Assembly (NCBI GenBank): GCA_016081115.2
Contig: CM071936.1
Coordinates: 77,291,262-77,355,261, forward strand
DNA from: Rehmannia glutinosa
Lineage: Eukaryota; Streptophyta; Magnoliopsida; Lamiales; Orobanchaceae
Length of the DNA stretch: 64,000 nt
Direction: 5' to 3'
The translations under genes and the position numbers were made by a program. Positions 34,657 through 46,654 of this stretch are shown piece by piece; positions within the stretch are counted from its first letter, which is position 1, and each line of letters begins with the position of its first letter. Below the pieces are notes generated by a model. That model saw only the letters and a program-made list of their open reading frames with translations. It made no database searches and had not been told where the DNA came from.

Positions 34657-35100
34657 AACATGTGATGACAAATACATTAAAATTGTATTATATAACTACC
34701 ATGAAAATTAAGATATGTTGAAAACATACACAAAACTGTATTGCACAAAACAACAAAATTGTATTAAATAAGCACTAAACTAAACTAACTATACAGCAAA
34801 ATTATATTCCCAGAGATATAAAAATCATTAAACAACCAATTTAAAAAAATACACACATAATTGATAAGCTTAAAACAACAAAAGTGTACTAAAAATACAC
34901 ACCAGCATCCGGGGAAAAAAAGCTGGAAACAATATTTTTTCCCAAAAAAATCTGTAACTTGATGAAAAACTATGTTGAGAAGGGCTTAAACACCCAAACA
35001 AACATTCACACATGATAAGTACGGTAAATTTATTCTAACATTACACAAACATGTGATGACAAATACATTAAAAATGTATTATGTAACTACCATGGAAATT
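34657..35100. repeat. Direct duplication in E2 to the right of the LTR element
   Basis: ACATGTGATGACAAATACATTAAA-type sequence at 34658 recurs at 35048 with its left context (TTTATTCTAACATTACAC, which is also at 26727 before the LTR insertion). A unit of about 385 bp was therefore present twice in E2 before the retrotransposon landed in the first copy. Confidence 0.6.
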
Positions 35101-36139
35101 AAGCTATGTTGAAGACCCAAACCCAGTGTTTTTCGACCCAAACCTAGTTTTTTTCATCACAATCAACAATTAAAATACATCAAAAACTGGAAAACCCCCA
35201 AAAAAATTGAATCAAACTATTAGAACAACAAGAAGAACAAATTCCACCAAAACAAATACCATCTGCTGAAATATCAAAAAACTAAAAACAAATCTCATAA
35301 AAAAACACAACCTATATTTTCGACACAAGCGAAAATAAAAATACTAAAGATCGAAAAACCCAAAAAATCGAATATAACCACTAGAACTCGAAAATCGTTA
35401 AAATCGAAACAGAAAACCCTAGAAACCTGTTTTTGGCTAAATAGAGATAAATATATTCACCTTGCGGTAGGTAAACATTGTTGTATTATCTTCCATCGCC
35501 GCATCGATTATGTGTGATCTTCGTTATCGCGTTTCTTCGCAAAGACTCTTAATTGTCGGTTTTATCGTCTCACGGCTTCTTCTTGTTGAAGGACGGTCAC
35601 AATCTCGTACCACCACCATTCCAAGCAAATCCGACGACATTGCTCGGCACGGCCGGCTTAAGAAGCGGGCCGACGCGCCTACACCGTTCCATTTCCACTC
35701 CCATTTCCCATAAACACACACATACCCCATCATCAAAACCATCATATGCAAATTAGTCAAAACAGAGGCTATCGCCACCCAGGCACCCCCACCCCCATAA
35801 CCATCACAAGAACATAATTCAAAGGTATATGAAACACCAGGCCATTAGAGTGCACCACATTTGTGGTAATCGACGTTTTTTTGGGGGTTATTGGGTTTGA
35901 TTTGGTAAGATTTGAAGCCCCTTAAACTCGGGAACTGAAAAAGAAAAATTAAAACTTACCTTCTACACTCAAATAAAAAAAACAGATTTGCCCCTAATTA
36001 AAAATCTGAAAATAAGATAAATTACCTATTTGACCCCCTAAAAATCTGCATTAACTACTTGCCTAAAATAAAGGGATTAATGAGCCATACAAAATATCAA
36101 TCCAATGGCTATAATAAATCCCCACTGTCTCAAATAAGG

Positions 36140-36141
<2 letters not shown>

Positions 36142-36195
<54 letters not shown>
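36142..36195. repeat. (CT)n and (TA)n run between E2 and E3
   Basis: About 15 CT units followed by about 12 TA units join the right end of E2 to the left end of E3. Confidence 0.9.
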
Positions 36196-36754
36196 GGGAT
36201 GAGATCCTATGATACCATAGTTATAGGTAGGAACATGAGACTCAATCCACACCCTTGAACCAAATAAATTGAAAGGCTAGGATTTAATGGCATTTTAGAG
36301 TAATTAAAAAATAGTGGGGACCAAATAGGGGTACAATTGGAATGTTAAAATCAGCCAAAATAATTGTCTTCCTAAAATCAAGGAATAGAATCTTACCAAA
36401 TTCACCATCTTCCATACCAACGTGAAGCATCGTCCAAAAACCACAAAAAAAAAATCACAGCAACTTCTCCTCCCATCGTCCAGATATCAGACTTCAACAT
36501 CATCTTCTCCCACGATCAAAGCAACGTAGAAAACAAAGAAATCCCACGCTGAAATCGAACCAACAAAATTCACCCCGTCATCAAAAACACCAAAAAATTC
36601 ACGTCAACGGGATCGGTTTTGCAATGTCACAGACACATGATACCCCCTCCACAAAACAGTCACAACAAGGTAATATTTGACACCAATTCATCAGAAAAAA
36701 TATGTGGTTCGAATGCATGTAATGTTGCACAATAAAAAAATTCTCCAAATAATT

Positions 36755-37160
36755 ATGTACCTATAGCTTTGGAATTATGTGCATATATCTTTGTAATTCT
36801 GTGCATATAGCTTTGTAATTATGTGCATATAGCTTTGGAATTTTGTGCATATAGCTTTGTAATTGTGTGCATATAGCTTTATAATTTTGTGCATATAGCT
36901 TTGTAATTCTGTGCATATAGCTTTGCAAATCTGTAACTCATGTATATTATATGCTTAGAGCATGTGTGTTTAGTTCGTATTAGTGATATCCGTGTATAGT
37001 GTTTCGAATTTGTGTATTTATTATGAAAATATGTATCACATATAATGTAACACATATAGCTTCTGTACATATGTGTGTTTAGTTAGTATTAATGAAATGT
37101 GTATATAGTGTCTCGAATCTGTGTATTTATTGGTAAAAATGTGTAACACCTATAATATAT
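36755..37160 (+). repeat. About 22-bp intronic tandem repeat, transposase gene
   Basis: At least seven copies of TGTGCATATAGCTTTGTAAT with small changes (36775-36930), grading into TGTGTTTAGTTAGTATTAATG-like units. It lies wholly in the first intron of the transposase gene. Confidence 0.75.
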
Positions 37161-38099
37161 CCAAAATAGCTTCTGTAAGTATGGATTTACACAATGCCTT
37201 TAAAATCTGTGTAAATAGAATTCAGAATTTGTTGTTTTAATATCAAAATATTGTGTTTTTGCAGATCAAGATCCAGATTACACAGTTCACGTTGGTCAGA
37301 GGCTCGAAATCTCACCTGGATCGACTAAATATTGGATCCCAGAGGTTGAACAAGAAAAAATCCCTCGTGCCAACATGCATTTCCGTACATTAGAGGCAGG
37401 AATACAATTTTATAAGGATTATGGTTTGTGTAGTGGCTTCGACGTTAGAAGAAGCACTACGAAGAAATTCAAGAACGAGGATATTCGCGTGCAATACGTG
37501 GTTTGCAATAGAGAGGGCTACAAGAACTCTAAAAAACCCATACCAGTGAGGCATCTGAGCATGACGGCAACATCCCAAAACAGGGGACACGAAAGAGAGC
37601 CTCGAACCGAGTTGGGTGCAATGCACGCTGTATTTTTGAATACACTAGCGCCGGTTCATATAAGGTAAATACGTTTGAGGAAAGACACACTCATCCGATG
37701 ACAATTGATAAACACAAGCAATTCTTGAAGGTGAATAGGAACCTAAACCGGGCACCAGCAATTTATCATAAATTGCACACGGGCAAACATTGGGAGTGCA
37801 AAACAACACGAGCTTTATAGAGAAATGGTGGCGGTTATTCCGAGGTTGGGCGCTCAAAATTGATTTTAAAAATTTCAAACGAGACTGAAAGCATACATAT
37901 GCGGTGCGGATGCACAATTGGTGATAGACAAATTCCTTAGGCAACAAGAGGCAAATCCGGAATGGTATTCGATTATGCGTTGATCAAGATGAACAACTAA
38001 CGCGACTCTTTTGGGCGGAGACAGGCAGCTATAATGAACTATGCCGCATTTGGCGATGTAATATCATTTGATGCTACATACAATACCAACCGGTAATAT

Positions 38100-38425
38100 A
38101 ATTCACTGCACTAATTTATATTGCATATTTGTGATTACAATAGTTTACATTTATCCTTATATACCTGTCCATTTAGTTACATAAATCTGGGTAACATGTT
38201 ATTTTATTACGTTGGTGTTATACATATTCAGGTTAATATGTGTACATAATAATGTAATTGTGTACACTTATACTCATAAAAATGTTTAGATAGTTATTGA
38301 AATCTGTATACTCAAAATAGATTTCATACATGTGTATATAATAATAAAATTGTGTACACTTATACTCTTAAAAATGTTTACATAGTTATTAAAATCTGTG
38401 TACTAATAATAAATTTCATACGCAG
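38100..38425 (+). repeat. Repeat in the second transposase intron
   Basis: GTGTACACTTATACTCATAA then AAATGTTTAnATAGTTATT and AAATCTGTnTACT occur twice at about 110-bp spacing (38260 and 38355). Confidence 0.6.
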
Positions 38426-39949
38426 GTATAAGATGGTGTTCGCTCCATTCACCGGGGTAGATAACCATCGTAGGTGTGTAACTTTTGCAGCTGGCCTTAT
38501 TTTGAGAGAGGATGAGGAGTCTTATACGTGGTTGTTCAGACGATTCTTAGATGCTGTTGCTAAGGAACCATATTATATAGTAACAGACCAAGACCCGGCC
38601 ATGAAGAATGCCATCAAATCTGTCTTCAAGACAAAGAAACACAAAGTTGTGTATGTGGCACATAATGGAGAAAGTCGTGTCAAAGTCGGCCCCAACCTGT
38701 TCAAAGATAAAATTTTCATCAATCGATTTAAATCAATAGTGTGGGATAACTACATTACAATAGCTGAATTTGAAGAACAGTGGCACGAAATTATGGCTGA
38801 CTTCAATCTAGCATCACACCCATGGTTCACGGTTATGTATGATATACGACAGAGCTGGATTCCCGCATATTTTAGAGACGTGCCCATGAGTGGACTTCTG
38901 AAAACTACGTCACTCTCAGAAAGCACAAATAGCTGGTTTGGTAATTTTACAAATCCCCAATCAAACTTGGTGGAATTTGTAATGCATTTCGAGAGCGCAA
39001 TGGAATCCCAACGACATTCTAGTGATAAGTTGAATAATCAGTGCCAAACCTCCCTTCCGGATTGCCAGACACCATTGAAAATTGAAAAGCATGCTTCTTT
39101 AGTATACACGCACGCCATATTTTATGAAGTGAGCAAGGAAATTAAAGAAGCGTGTTACCATTGCTCAGTTATACAGATCAATGACAATACAAACGAGATC
39201 TCGTACACAATAAAGGAAGAAAGTGGGGTGTTTCAAGTAACAAAGTGCAAGGTAGATGCATCAGCCAAATGTAGTTGCAAATTGTTCGAACAGATGCGAC
39301 TCTGTGTCGACATATATTTGTAATACTCAAGGATTGCGATGAAATTCCAGCTCCATATTTGGCAGCACGTTGGATGAAAGCAACCTCGTATAATTCTTTA
39401 GCTAAGAATGGGCACATGTACCAATTTCCGGGAGGGATAGAGGCTGCAAGAACACTAAACACTCTGTGGGCGGATTTTCACAGCTGCATCGGTCTTGCGC
39501 AAGGGGATATTGGGAAATTGTCAAGTCTATCTCGTATCATATCGAACGAGAAAGCTAAGCTATTAGAGGAACAACGCGAAACTACAATGCCTAGCAAACA
39601 ATCAGTAATGGAAACCTATTGCGGCTCAACCTCACAATTAAACATTTTCGTGCTACCGCCAAAACAAGCAAAGAACAAAGGAAGTGGTAGTCATCTGAAA
39701 AGCAGGATCCAAAGCCAAAGAGAAAAAGCCATAAAAGCAAGCACAAAACTGAAAAGAAAATGTGGGACATGCGGTAAGGTTGCAACACATAACCAGGACA
39801 TGCCCGACCCGCACAAGCACCCCGAGGCAATTTATGATTTGTTTACATAATTCGAACATAAACATACAATATCGGAAACTATTTACACATTATCTCGTGT
39901 ATTAAACACACATCGTTCTTCAATGACAACATCAAGATCAATAAACGTA

Positions 39950-40350
39950 TGTTTTGGAATTATGTGTTTAAAGATGTAGAATTATGTGATTTTAGTTATG
40001 TAATCATGTTTTTTTAGTAATAGCATGTTGTTTTTTGTTATTTTGTACAAGCAAGTATATTTGGTTTGGAGTTATGTGTTTTTAGATGTGGAATTATGTG
40101 TTTTTAGTTTTTCAATAATGTTTGTTTAGTAATAGCATATTGTTTTTTGTTATTTAGTGCAAGTATATTTTGGTTTGGGATTATGTGTATTTAGATGTAG
40201 AATTATGTGTTTTTAGTTTCACAATAATGTTTGTTTAGTAATAGAACTGTTTTTTGTTTTTTTTTTTGCAAGCATGTGTACTTGTTTTGGGAACATGTGT
40301 ATTTAGCAATAGAATAATGTGTGTTTAGTTATATAATAATGTGTATACAA
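39950..40350 (+). repeat. GTGTTTTTAG / AATTATGTG repeat downstream of the transposase
   Basis: GGAATTATGTGTTTTTAGATG-like units, then TAGTAATAGAATAATGTG and TGTGTTTAGTTATATAATA; roughly 22-bp spacing and about 75-bp higher order. Confidence 0.65.
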
Positions 40351-41009
40351 TTTTGGGTTAGGGGATACTTAACTGTACATAATTTTGTGCGTAAGACATA
40401 CAATGTAATAACTACAATATAATAATAATGTTGTATAACAACATTCCGACCATATGTACGTGAAAAATGCAAATTTACATTGATTAAAGAGAAAACACCC
40501 CACGTCTGAACCATTCATATCCACAATTCAAGACCATCTAAGTCATATGCAAAATGGCTCCCAAAGACAAAAAAGCACCAATGATAGTAACCTAACTATA
40601 CAAAAATGTTGAGCACGGTTCAAAGATACTACATTGTCTATTTAAAACAAAACTACAATACGATCTTCCCGCCCGAACTTTTCGGCTTCTTCCAAACATC
40701 TATCCTTTTGCTCATTGCTATGGTGTAGGATTATTGCGGTGAGTACTTCGTGCGTAAGTTAGACAGTTGGGACGCATTACTCTTCTCCAAACCACAATCT
40801 CATCCCTTGGTGCCACCGCCCATGTAGCTCTCCATATGCCTCATGGCATATATACCACAATCAACTTTGTTTGTGGTATCTCTCCAAGGCATGCATAGTC
40901 TACACGGGGAGAACTTAGGACAATACTAGCCATTTGCGGGCAGCCTTTAGTCTCCAAGTAGTTTGCAAACATCCGAACCTGCACAATATCCCATGGAAAA
41001 CAAATTCAA

Positions 41010-41720
41010 CAACTAAGACACATAATTCTACAACTAAAACACATAATTCCATGACAGTATGCTATCCAAGGCATATAAATGCTGAGTAAAACAAAATTAT
41101 TTACCAAAAACATACAACTATCCATTAGCATAAACCATATACCCAATATTATATAACTAAACACACAGAATTCTATAACTAAACACACAGAATTCTATAG
41201 CTAGGTTCACATGATCCCAATCAAATATACCTACTCACACAGAATCCTATAGCTAAACACACAGAATATAATAGCTAAACACACAGACTTCTATATCTAA
41301 GTTCACATCATCCAAAAGGGGAACTGAGCAAGGAAATGCAACACATAAACCATAAACACATTATTATATACCTAAACAAACAGAATTCTATATCTAAGTC
41401 CACATGATTCCAAATCAAATATTCCTACTCACACAGAATCCTATAGCTAAACACACAGAATATAATAGCTAAACACACAGACTTCTATATCTAAGTTCAC
41501 ATCATCCAAAAGGGAGGCGAGCAAGGAAATGCAACACATAAACCATAAACACATTATTATATACCTAAACAAACAGAATTCTATATCTAAGTCCACATGA
41601 TTCCAAATCAAATATTCCTACACACACGATTTCTATAACTAACCACACATAATTTCATAGCTAAATACACGAATTCTATATCTAAGTTCACATCATCCAA
41701 CAGGCAAACTAAGCAAGGAA
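41010..41720 (-). repeat. About 22-bp intronic repeat, protease gene
   Basis: ACACACAGAATTCTATAGCTAA (plus) and variants recur more than 15 times between the His/Asp and Cys exons. A larger unit of about 195 bp (CACATTATTATATACCTAAAC, then GTCCACATGATTCC) is duplicated at 41360 and 41555. Confidence 0.8.
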
Positions 41721-43619
41721 ATGCAACACAAAAACCAAAAAAAAAAGCTCACCAACTTGTCCCAAGTCTCCATATTTCTCCCGATTGCTTTCCACCGAGC
41801 AGACGAGTTGTCGATAATATGGAAGTGAAACCTCTTGACATCAAAGGTCACGAGGAAAGATGTGCTCGCTCTTACAAATCGGGAAGAAAAATCGAAACAC
41901 GCTATACATTAGGGTCTTGGTAATTAACAGTAAAAGATTTGAAGAAATAATGAGATTAATTACCATTGCTTACCATGTCAAAGTTGTTCAATTTATCGGA
42001 GCTCGGGTCACCGAACTCGTGTCGAGTCCTTGCACAAACGATCGATACACACAGTGTTCTCATCTAAGCCATCCCCGGACTAACGATCGTGAACAACTAC
42101 AAAGACATATACACAAATATAAAAAAATAAAACACGGATTTTAGGACTTGAAACACCAAAGAAAATCGAAAACAAGAAAATAAAAATAGGATAAACATAC
42201 CGTCAAAAAACAAGAAGCAAAAACTGCGTTCGTGAATCGCCGCTCCTCGATCCCTCCATACCATTCAACATCCATGCCCAAAGGTCCAAAATAGAAACAT
42301 TAATGTAACCTCCGGACGCATAGTCTCCATAATTTCCCTCGACAAAAGTTTGTCACCGGCGTTAAATACGATATCATCTCTATATGGAAAAAAAACAATT
42401 ACAACAGTAGATAAAACAAATGAAGCTAATTACTCATCTAGTAAACGAGTCCTTACTTGTTCGACCCAGGATTTTCAAAAAGCCATTTTGCAATCATGTT
42501 CTCATTTTGATTTGGCTTGACGGCACGCCGATCTGTCTAGTCACAAATGGCGAAGACAAGATCGCACTTTGCTTTGTCTTCCTAGTAGCTCTACGGGGAA
42601 AAAACCTTCTTAGATCTTTCTAAGGCAATATCGCGCTGCCCCTTGACCTCCCTAAAGCCACTAGGTTTCACGCCACCAACCTCCGTTTCGACATCCTACG
42701 AACCAAATAAGAATAATTATGAACTCGTATACACATTGATGAAGTAAATCATAAAAGATGGGAAAAAATACTTACGGTCTTTGGATTCTCACTCGAGCGC
42801 GTCATGCCCCAGGGGCCACCAATCTCAGAATCTTCCACCTATAAAGCAAAAATATATAAAAATAAAGCTACTTATACACAAAATAAAACTACCTATACAT
42901 AATGTAACTAACTAAACATAAAACAGAACTAAATAAACATAATTACAACCCTAAATGCACATAATATTTTACTAATTTAAACATACAGTAGCTGGTTTTT
43001 CGATCCCCGCTTGCATCGCAGCCCCCCCGACATTCATTTCCAGAACCTGCAGAGCATACAATAGTGTGAACTAAAAAAATACTTAAAGGCAAAACTGATA
43101 AATCATACTATATAAGTAATGCAAACATATATAATACCCCAACCTCCACGCTTGCCATACCACCATCTCGCACATCTCCCTCTTCGTTGACACTCTTCTC
43201 ATAGTGCCGAGACGTGTCAAGAATGTCCTCCCATCTACCGACATTGGTATCTTGAGTCAAGCCAATAGAAAAGCTTGGTGCCTCATCACACCATTTCTTG
43301 AATTCATCTCTCTTCAGAAATGCACTTTCAATTGCCTCAGTGGCAATATTCTCCGCTTGCTCCAAAAGGCTTCATTCTCGTGACTTTCGGTCCCTTTCAT
43401 ACCATCGTCCGAACGGCGAACCCCACCCGTAATGCGGTTGAGCATAAGAAACCCTTCGCAACGTTCCCAACCATGGCAAATTCTCGCATCTCGACCAAGT
43501 CCTTTGGAGCAGATCAAGAATAGATATAATCTCGACAACATCGGAGGACAAACATTTTAATGTCAAGTAATCGACCGGTAATCCCCGCACATCAAAAATA
43601 TGTGTATAAAATCGGTGAG

Positions 43620-44105
43620 TGTATATGCACGTAATCACTACTTTGAATGTACATAATTATAATATACATAATTTAAACACTAATTATACACATTTCAAAC
43701 ACTAAATGCACATAATATAAACTTGAATACACATAATCACTAACATGAGTGTACATAAATAGAATACACATAATTTGGCCACTAATTACACATATTTGAA
43801 ACACTAAATGCACATAATATAAAACTAAGTACACATAATTACTTGAATACACCAAATCACTAACCTGAATGTACATAATTAGAATACACATATTTAAACA
43901 CTAATGGCACATATTTGAAACACTAAATGCACATAATATACACCTAAATGCACATAGTCACTAACTTTGAATGTGCATAAATAGGATATACATAATTTAA
44001 CACTAATTGCACATATTTGAAACACTAAATGCACATAATCCTAAAACTACAAACACAAAATTATCTTCCGAATGCACATAACATAAAACTAAGATACACA
44101 TGCGG
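43620..44105 (-). repeat. Intronic repeat, protease gene, CACATAAT type
   Basis: AAACACTAAATGCACATAAT, ACTAATTACACATATTT and GAATGTACATAATTAGAATA recur about 12 times with period near 22-26 bp, in an intron. Confidence 0.75.
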
Positions 44106-45179
44106 ATGAACAACCTTCGATCGGCCGGATGACGAGGTCCCCTGACCTGTAGCATCCTTCTCCTTCCAAGCCAAATTCAGCTGCGGCTCAGTTTGTGCTT
44201 CCCCATCAAACGGGGGCTCGATAAGCCCTATCCCAAACCCACCAAGGTCGATTTCCTTGTTGTTCCTTTCCTTTAGTTTGTCCCCGCTCCAAGCCGACAC
44301 GATGGGGACCGCCCTTGGAACACTACGCGTCTCACACTTAACTCTGTCAACGTAAAATACGTGCAATTACATAGATTACATCAAAAAGAACATACTCCAA
44401 AAAATCAAAAAACAAAAAAATTGTGGGAAATAATACCGCAAAAACAAAGAAAGGCCCATTAAATTCGGTGTTATCTTGGCGACCGGCGACTCTCTTTTCA
44501 ACCAATGTAGTAAGTGTATGCTCACACCATGCTAAGTTCCTAACATTTCTGACGTCTACAAGGCTTTTAAGCAAGTGGGGATACACATATGCGGATGAAA
44601 AATTACCAATGATAAGGTACTCGACCAATATCAAGAACAACCTTCTAAACCGATCACCGCCATCCACAAAACTCAAGCATTTTATCGCCCACTTGCTTGC
44701 CGGTGTTACCTTGTAATCCTCCCTACCGAACATAGCAGGCCATCCAGTGTACAAATCGCAAGTCTCCGATTTTGTTTTCTTCACTATTGGGCTGCTGCCC
44801 ATTGGGGAACCCCAATACTCTCCGCACAATCATTCGGTTCAATGCGAATGTGCCTCATACTATCCAACAACAACTCCGAGCTAGCCGGGTTAAAATTTGC
44901 AACTAGCCAATACATTAGCTGAGTTGGGAAGTCAACAATTGAAAGGGAAAGCAGACTTCCAAATCCCATATCAACAATGGCATCAATCTGAGCCGGGGAA
45001 AGATTACCAAGCGCATTCACCAACACCCTTGGGTTCGACCTAGTCGATAATGTCGTATATAAGTTCTTTTTCCTCTTCCCCGACCATCGCCTTCGTCCCC
45101 ACTCCCCATGACCCTTTTACCCTTGTTTTTTGCCATTTAGTTGGTAAAACAAGACCTACATAAAAAATAGAACCAATTA

Positions 45180-45970
45180 TTTACCAAAACATACAACTAA
45201 CTGTATTGTATAACTAAACACACAGAATTATATAGCTACACACACAGAATTCTATAGCTAAGTTCACATGATTCCAAATCAAATATACCAACTCACACAG
45301 AATTCTATAACTAAACACACAGAATTCTATAGCTAAACACACAGAATTCTATATCTAAGTTCACATCATCCAAAAGGGAAACTGAGCAGGGAAATGCAAC
45401 ACATAAACCATAACCACATTATTATATACCTACACACACAGAATTCTATATCTAAGTTCACATGATTCCAAATCAAATATACATGCCCCCACCAATTAAA
45501 TCTCATTCAACAATCCCCCAAAATTAAAACCCACATAAAATAGAACACACAGAATTATATAGCTAAACACACAGAATTATATAGCTACACACACAGAATT
45601 CTATAGCTAAGTTCACATGATTCCAAATCAAATATACCAACTCACACAAAATTCTATAACTAAACACGAGAATTCTATAGCTAAACACACAGAATTCTAT
45701 ATCTAAGTTCACATCATCCAAAAGGGAAAGCGCGGGGAAATGCAACACATAAACCATAACCACATTATTATATACCTACACACACAGAATTCTATATCTA
45801 AGTTCACATGATTCCAAATCAAATATACATGCCCCCACCAATTAAATCTCATTCAACAATCCCCCAAAATTAAAACCCACATAAAATAGAATACACAGAA
45901 TTCTATAGCTAAACACACAGAATTCTATATCTAAGTTCACATGATTCAAAACACTAATTACACATATTTC
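45180..45970 (-). repeat. Repeat array upstream of the protease start, with a 350-bp duplication
   Basis: The ACACACAGAATTCTATAGCTAA motif again, arranged in a unit of about 350 bp that occurs twice (45220-45569 and 45570-45900), each ending in CCCCACCAATTAAATCTC and CCCCCAAAATTAAAACCC. Confidence 0.8.
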
Positions 45971-46129
45971 AAACACTAGGTCGAACTCATGTTCTTACAC
46001 CTAGAAGTTTATTCCCTAAAATTAAACAAATAAGAACAATAGAAATTAATAATAAAACCCAAATTGGAACCCTAATATCAACAAACACAAAAATAAAAAA
46101 GGAAATAAAAATCACAGATAACTTACAAT

Positions 46130-46470
46130 TTTTTGTGCGATAACCGTGATGGAAATAGGAGATGATTCGTGCCAGTTGCAGATTAAACCCTACCGTGTTG
46201 AATATAAGAAGAAAAATCGAACCAGTTTAATTATCCTTTGAAGAATCTGCACCGACGGGACGATGTCGTGGAGGAGACGGTAGCAGGTGAAGGCACCTAT
46301 TCCAGCGACCGGTGTTGTGGTGGAGAGATGAATATGTCTATTCCAAATAAATCGAGAATTAGGAGATCGCGATGGGTTGAAGCGGGATGATGAGAGAAAG
46401 GATCGGTGTCGTGATGGAGAAGTGGAGAAAATCGCGGGATATGAATAAGAAACGATAGACTTACCAAATT
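46130..46470 (-). promoter_or_regulatory. Right-end leader/promoter region of the MULE (minus-strand gene)
   Basis: A GC-richer island just inside the right terminus, upstream of the protease gene, as expected for MULEs whose ends act as promoters. Inferred from position. The equivalent at the left end is 36400-36622, a CA-rich leader before the transposase ATG. Confidence 0.35.
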
Positions 46471-46654
46471 CAAAAATTAGGGGTTTACAATTATATCCTT
46501 GGAATAATTAGAGTAATTACTTTCCTACCCTTGTTTGCCACTACCATAACTAAAATAGATGGGTAAAATCTGGGCCATTAGATATTAAATCAAAAGGTGT
46601 AGATGTGGTCTCATGTTCTTACCTAAAGGCCCTGGTCTCATTTGATCATATCCC

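Larger units (their letters stand above)
25755..36144. mobile_element. MULE-type element E2, interrupted by an LTR retrotransposon
   Basis: Left end GGTTCAAATGAGACACCCC, then TTATATGAGACGGTGGGGAT and CCGTTGATATTTT; inverted right end ACCCCTTATTTGAGACAGTG, then GGATTTATTATAGCCATTGG and TTGATATTTT. Without the LTR element at 26751-34656 it is about 2.5 kb. No transposase is left. 25960-26300 carries repeats of CTGTGTAATTTAA and GTGTATATTTAGTTC. 35440-35720 is a GC-richer stretch resembling the leader at the right end of E3. The right terminus has degenerated into a (CT)n run. Confidence 0.55.
36623..39850 (+). pseudogene. FAR1/FHY3-type MULE transposase, frameshifted
   Basis: Exon 1 starts at ATG 36623 (MSQTHDTPSTKQSQQ, to 36669), GT-AG intron, exon 2 from 37265 (DQDPDYTVHVGQRLE). 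Then the FAR1 zinc-finger region: MHFRTLEAGIQFYKDYG, GFDVRRSTTKK, VVCNREGYK, and after a frameshift near 37585 VGCNARCIFEYTSAGSYKV and ERHTHPM. Further shifts occur at 37800-38040. The MULE core shows the three acidic residues: ISFDATYNTN (38060-38092), VTDQDPAMKNAI (38580-38615) and SLSESTNSWFG (38908-38940). A second intron is 38093-38425, giving NTNRYKMVFAPF across the splice. A SWIM zinc finger (CSCKLFEQ, then LCRHIF) is split by a frameshift near 39290, and the last frame ends at 39848-39850. In the family the protein binds element ends and catalyses excision. Confidence 0.8.
40653..45136 (-). pseudogene. Ulp1-type cysteine protease gene of the MULE (Peptidase_C48), multi-exon, frameshifted
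   Basis: A minus-strand ATG at 45136 opens a basic start (MAKNKGKRVMGSGDEGDGRG). After a shift comes LVNALGNLSPAQIDAIVDMG and DFPTQLMYWLVANFNPASSE, then (shift near 44800) PMGSSPIVKKTKSETCDLYT and KWAIKCLSFVDGGDRFRRLF, ending at a donor near 44436. Later exons: about 44340-44110 (ETRSVPRAVPIVSAWSGDK), 43640-43370 (DVRGLPVDYLTLKCLSSDVV), 43365-43130 (WCDEAPSFSIGLTQDTNVG), 43047-42990, 42842-42780, 42370-42140 (REIMETMRP) and 41875-41758 (FDVKRFHFHIIDNSSARW, holding the catalytic His and Asp region). The last exon, 40978-40653, has DTTNKVDCGIYAMRHMESY with the catalytic Cys. In-frame stops follow it. The family removes ubiquitin-like SUMO from proteins; its role in MULEs is unknown. Confidence 0.75.
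36196..46654. mobile_element. MULE E3 with transposase and Ulp1 protease genes, 10.5 kb
   Basis: Left end GGGATGAGATCCTATGATAC, then AGGTAGGAACATGAGACTCA; inverted right end GGGATATGATCAAATGAGAC, then AGGTAAGAACATGAGACCAC: imperfect inverted repeats of about 130 bp. TA repeats flank both ends. It holds a FAR1-type transposase gene (plus) and a Ulp1-type protease gene (minus), convergent and both broken. Mutator-like elements that carry Ulp1-like genes are known from plants (Kaonashi/KI-MULEs); the FAR1/MULE/SWIM architecture here fits that group. E1 and E2 look like deletion relatives. Confidence 0.8.

Noticed and set aside
36755..37160. CRISPR-like array
   Set aside because: Regular ~22-bp degenerate tandem repeat without unique spacers, in a plant intron.
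41010..41720. CRISPR-like or satellite array
   Set aside because: Intronic degenerate repeat of the MULE protease gene; no spacer structure.
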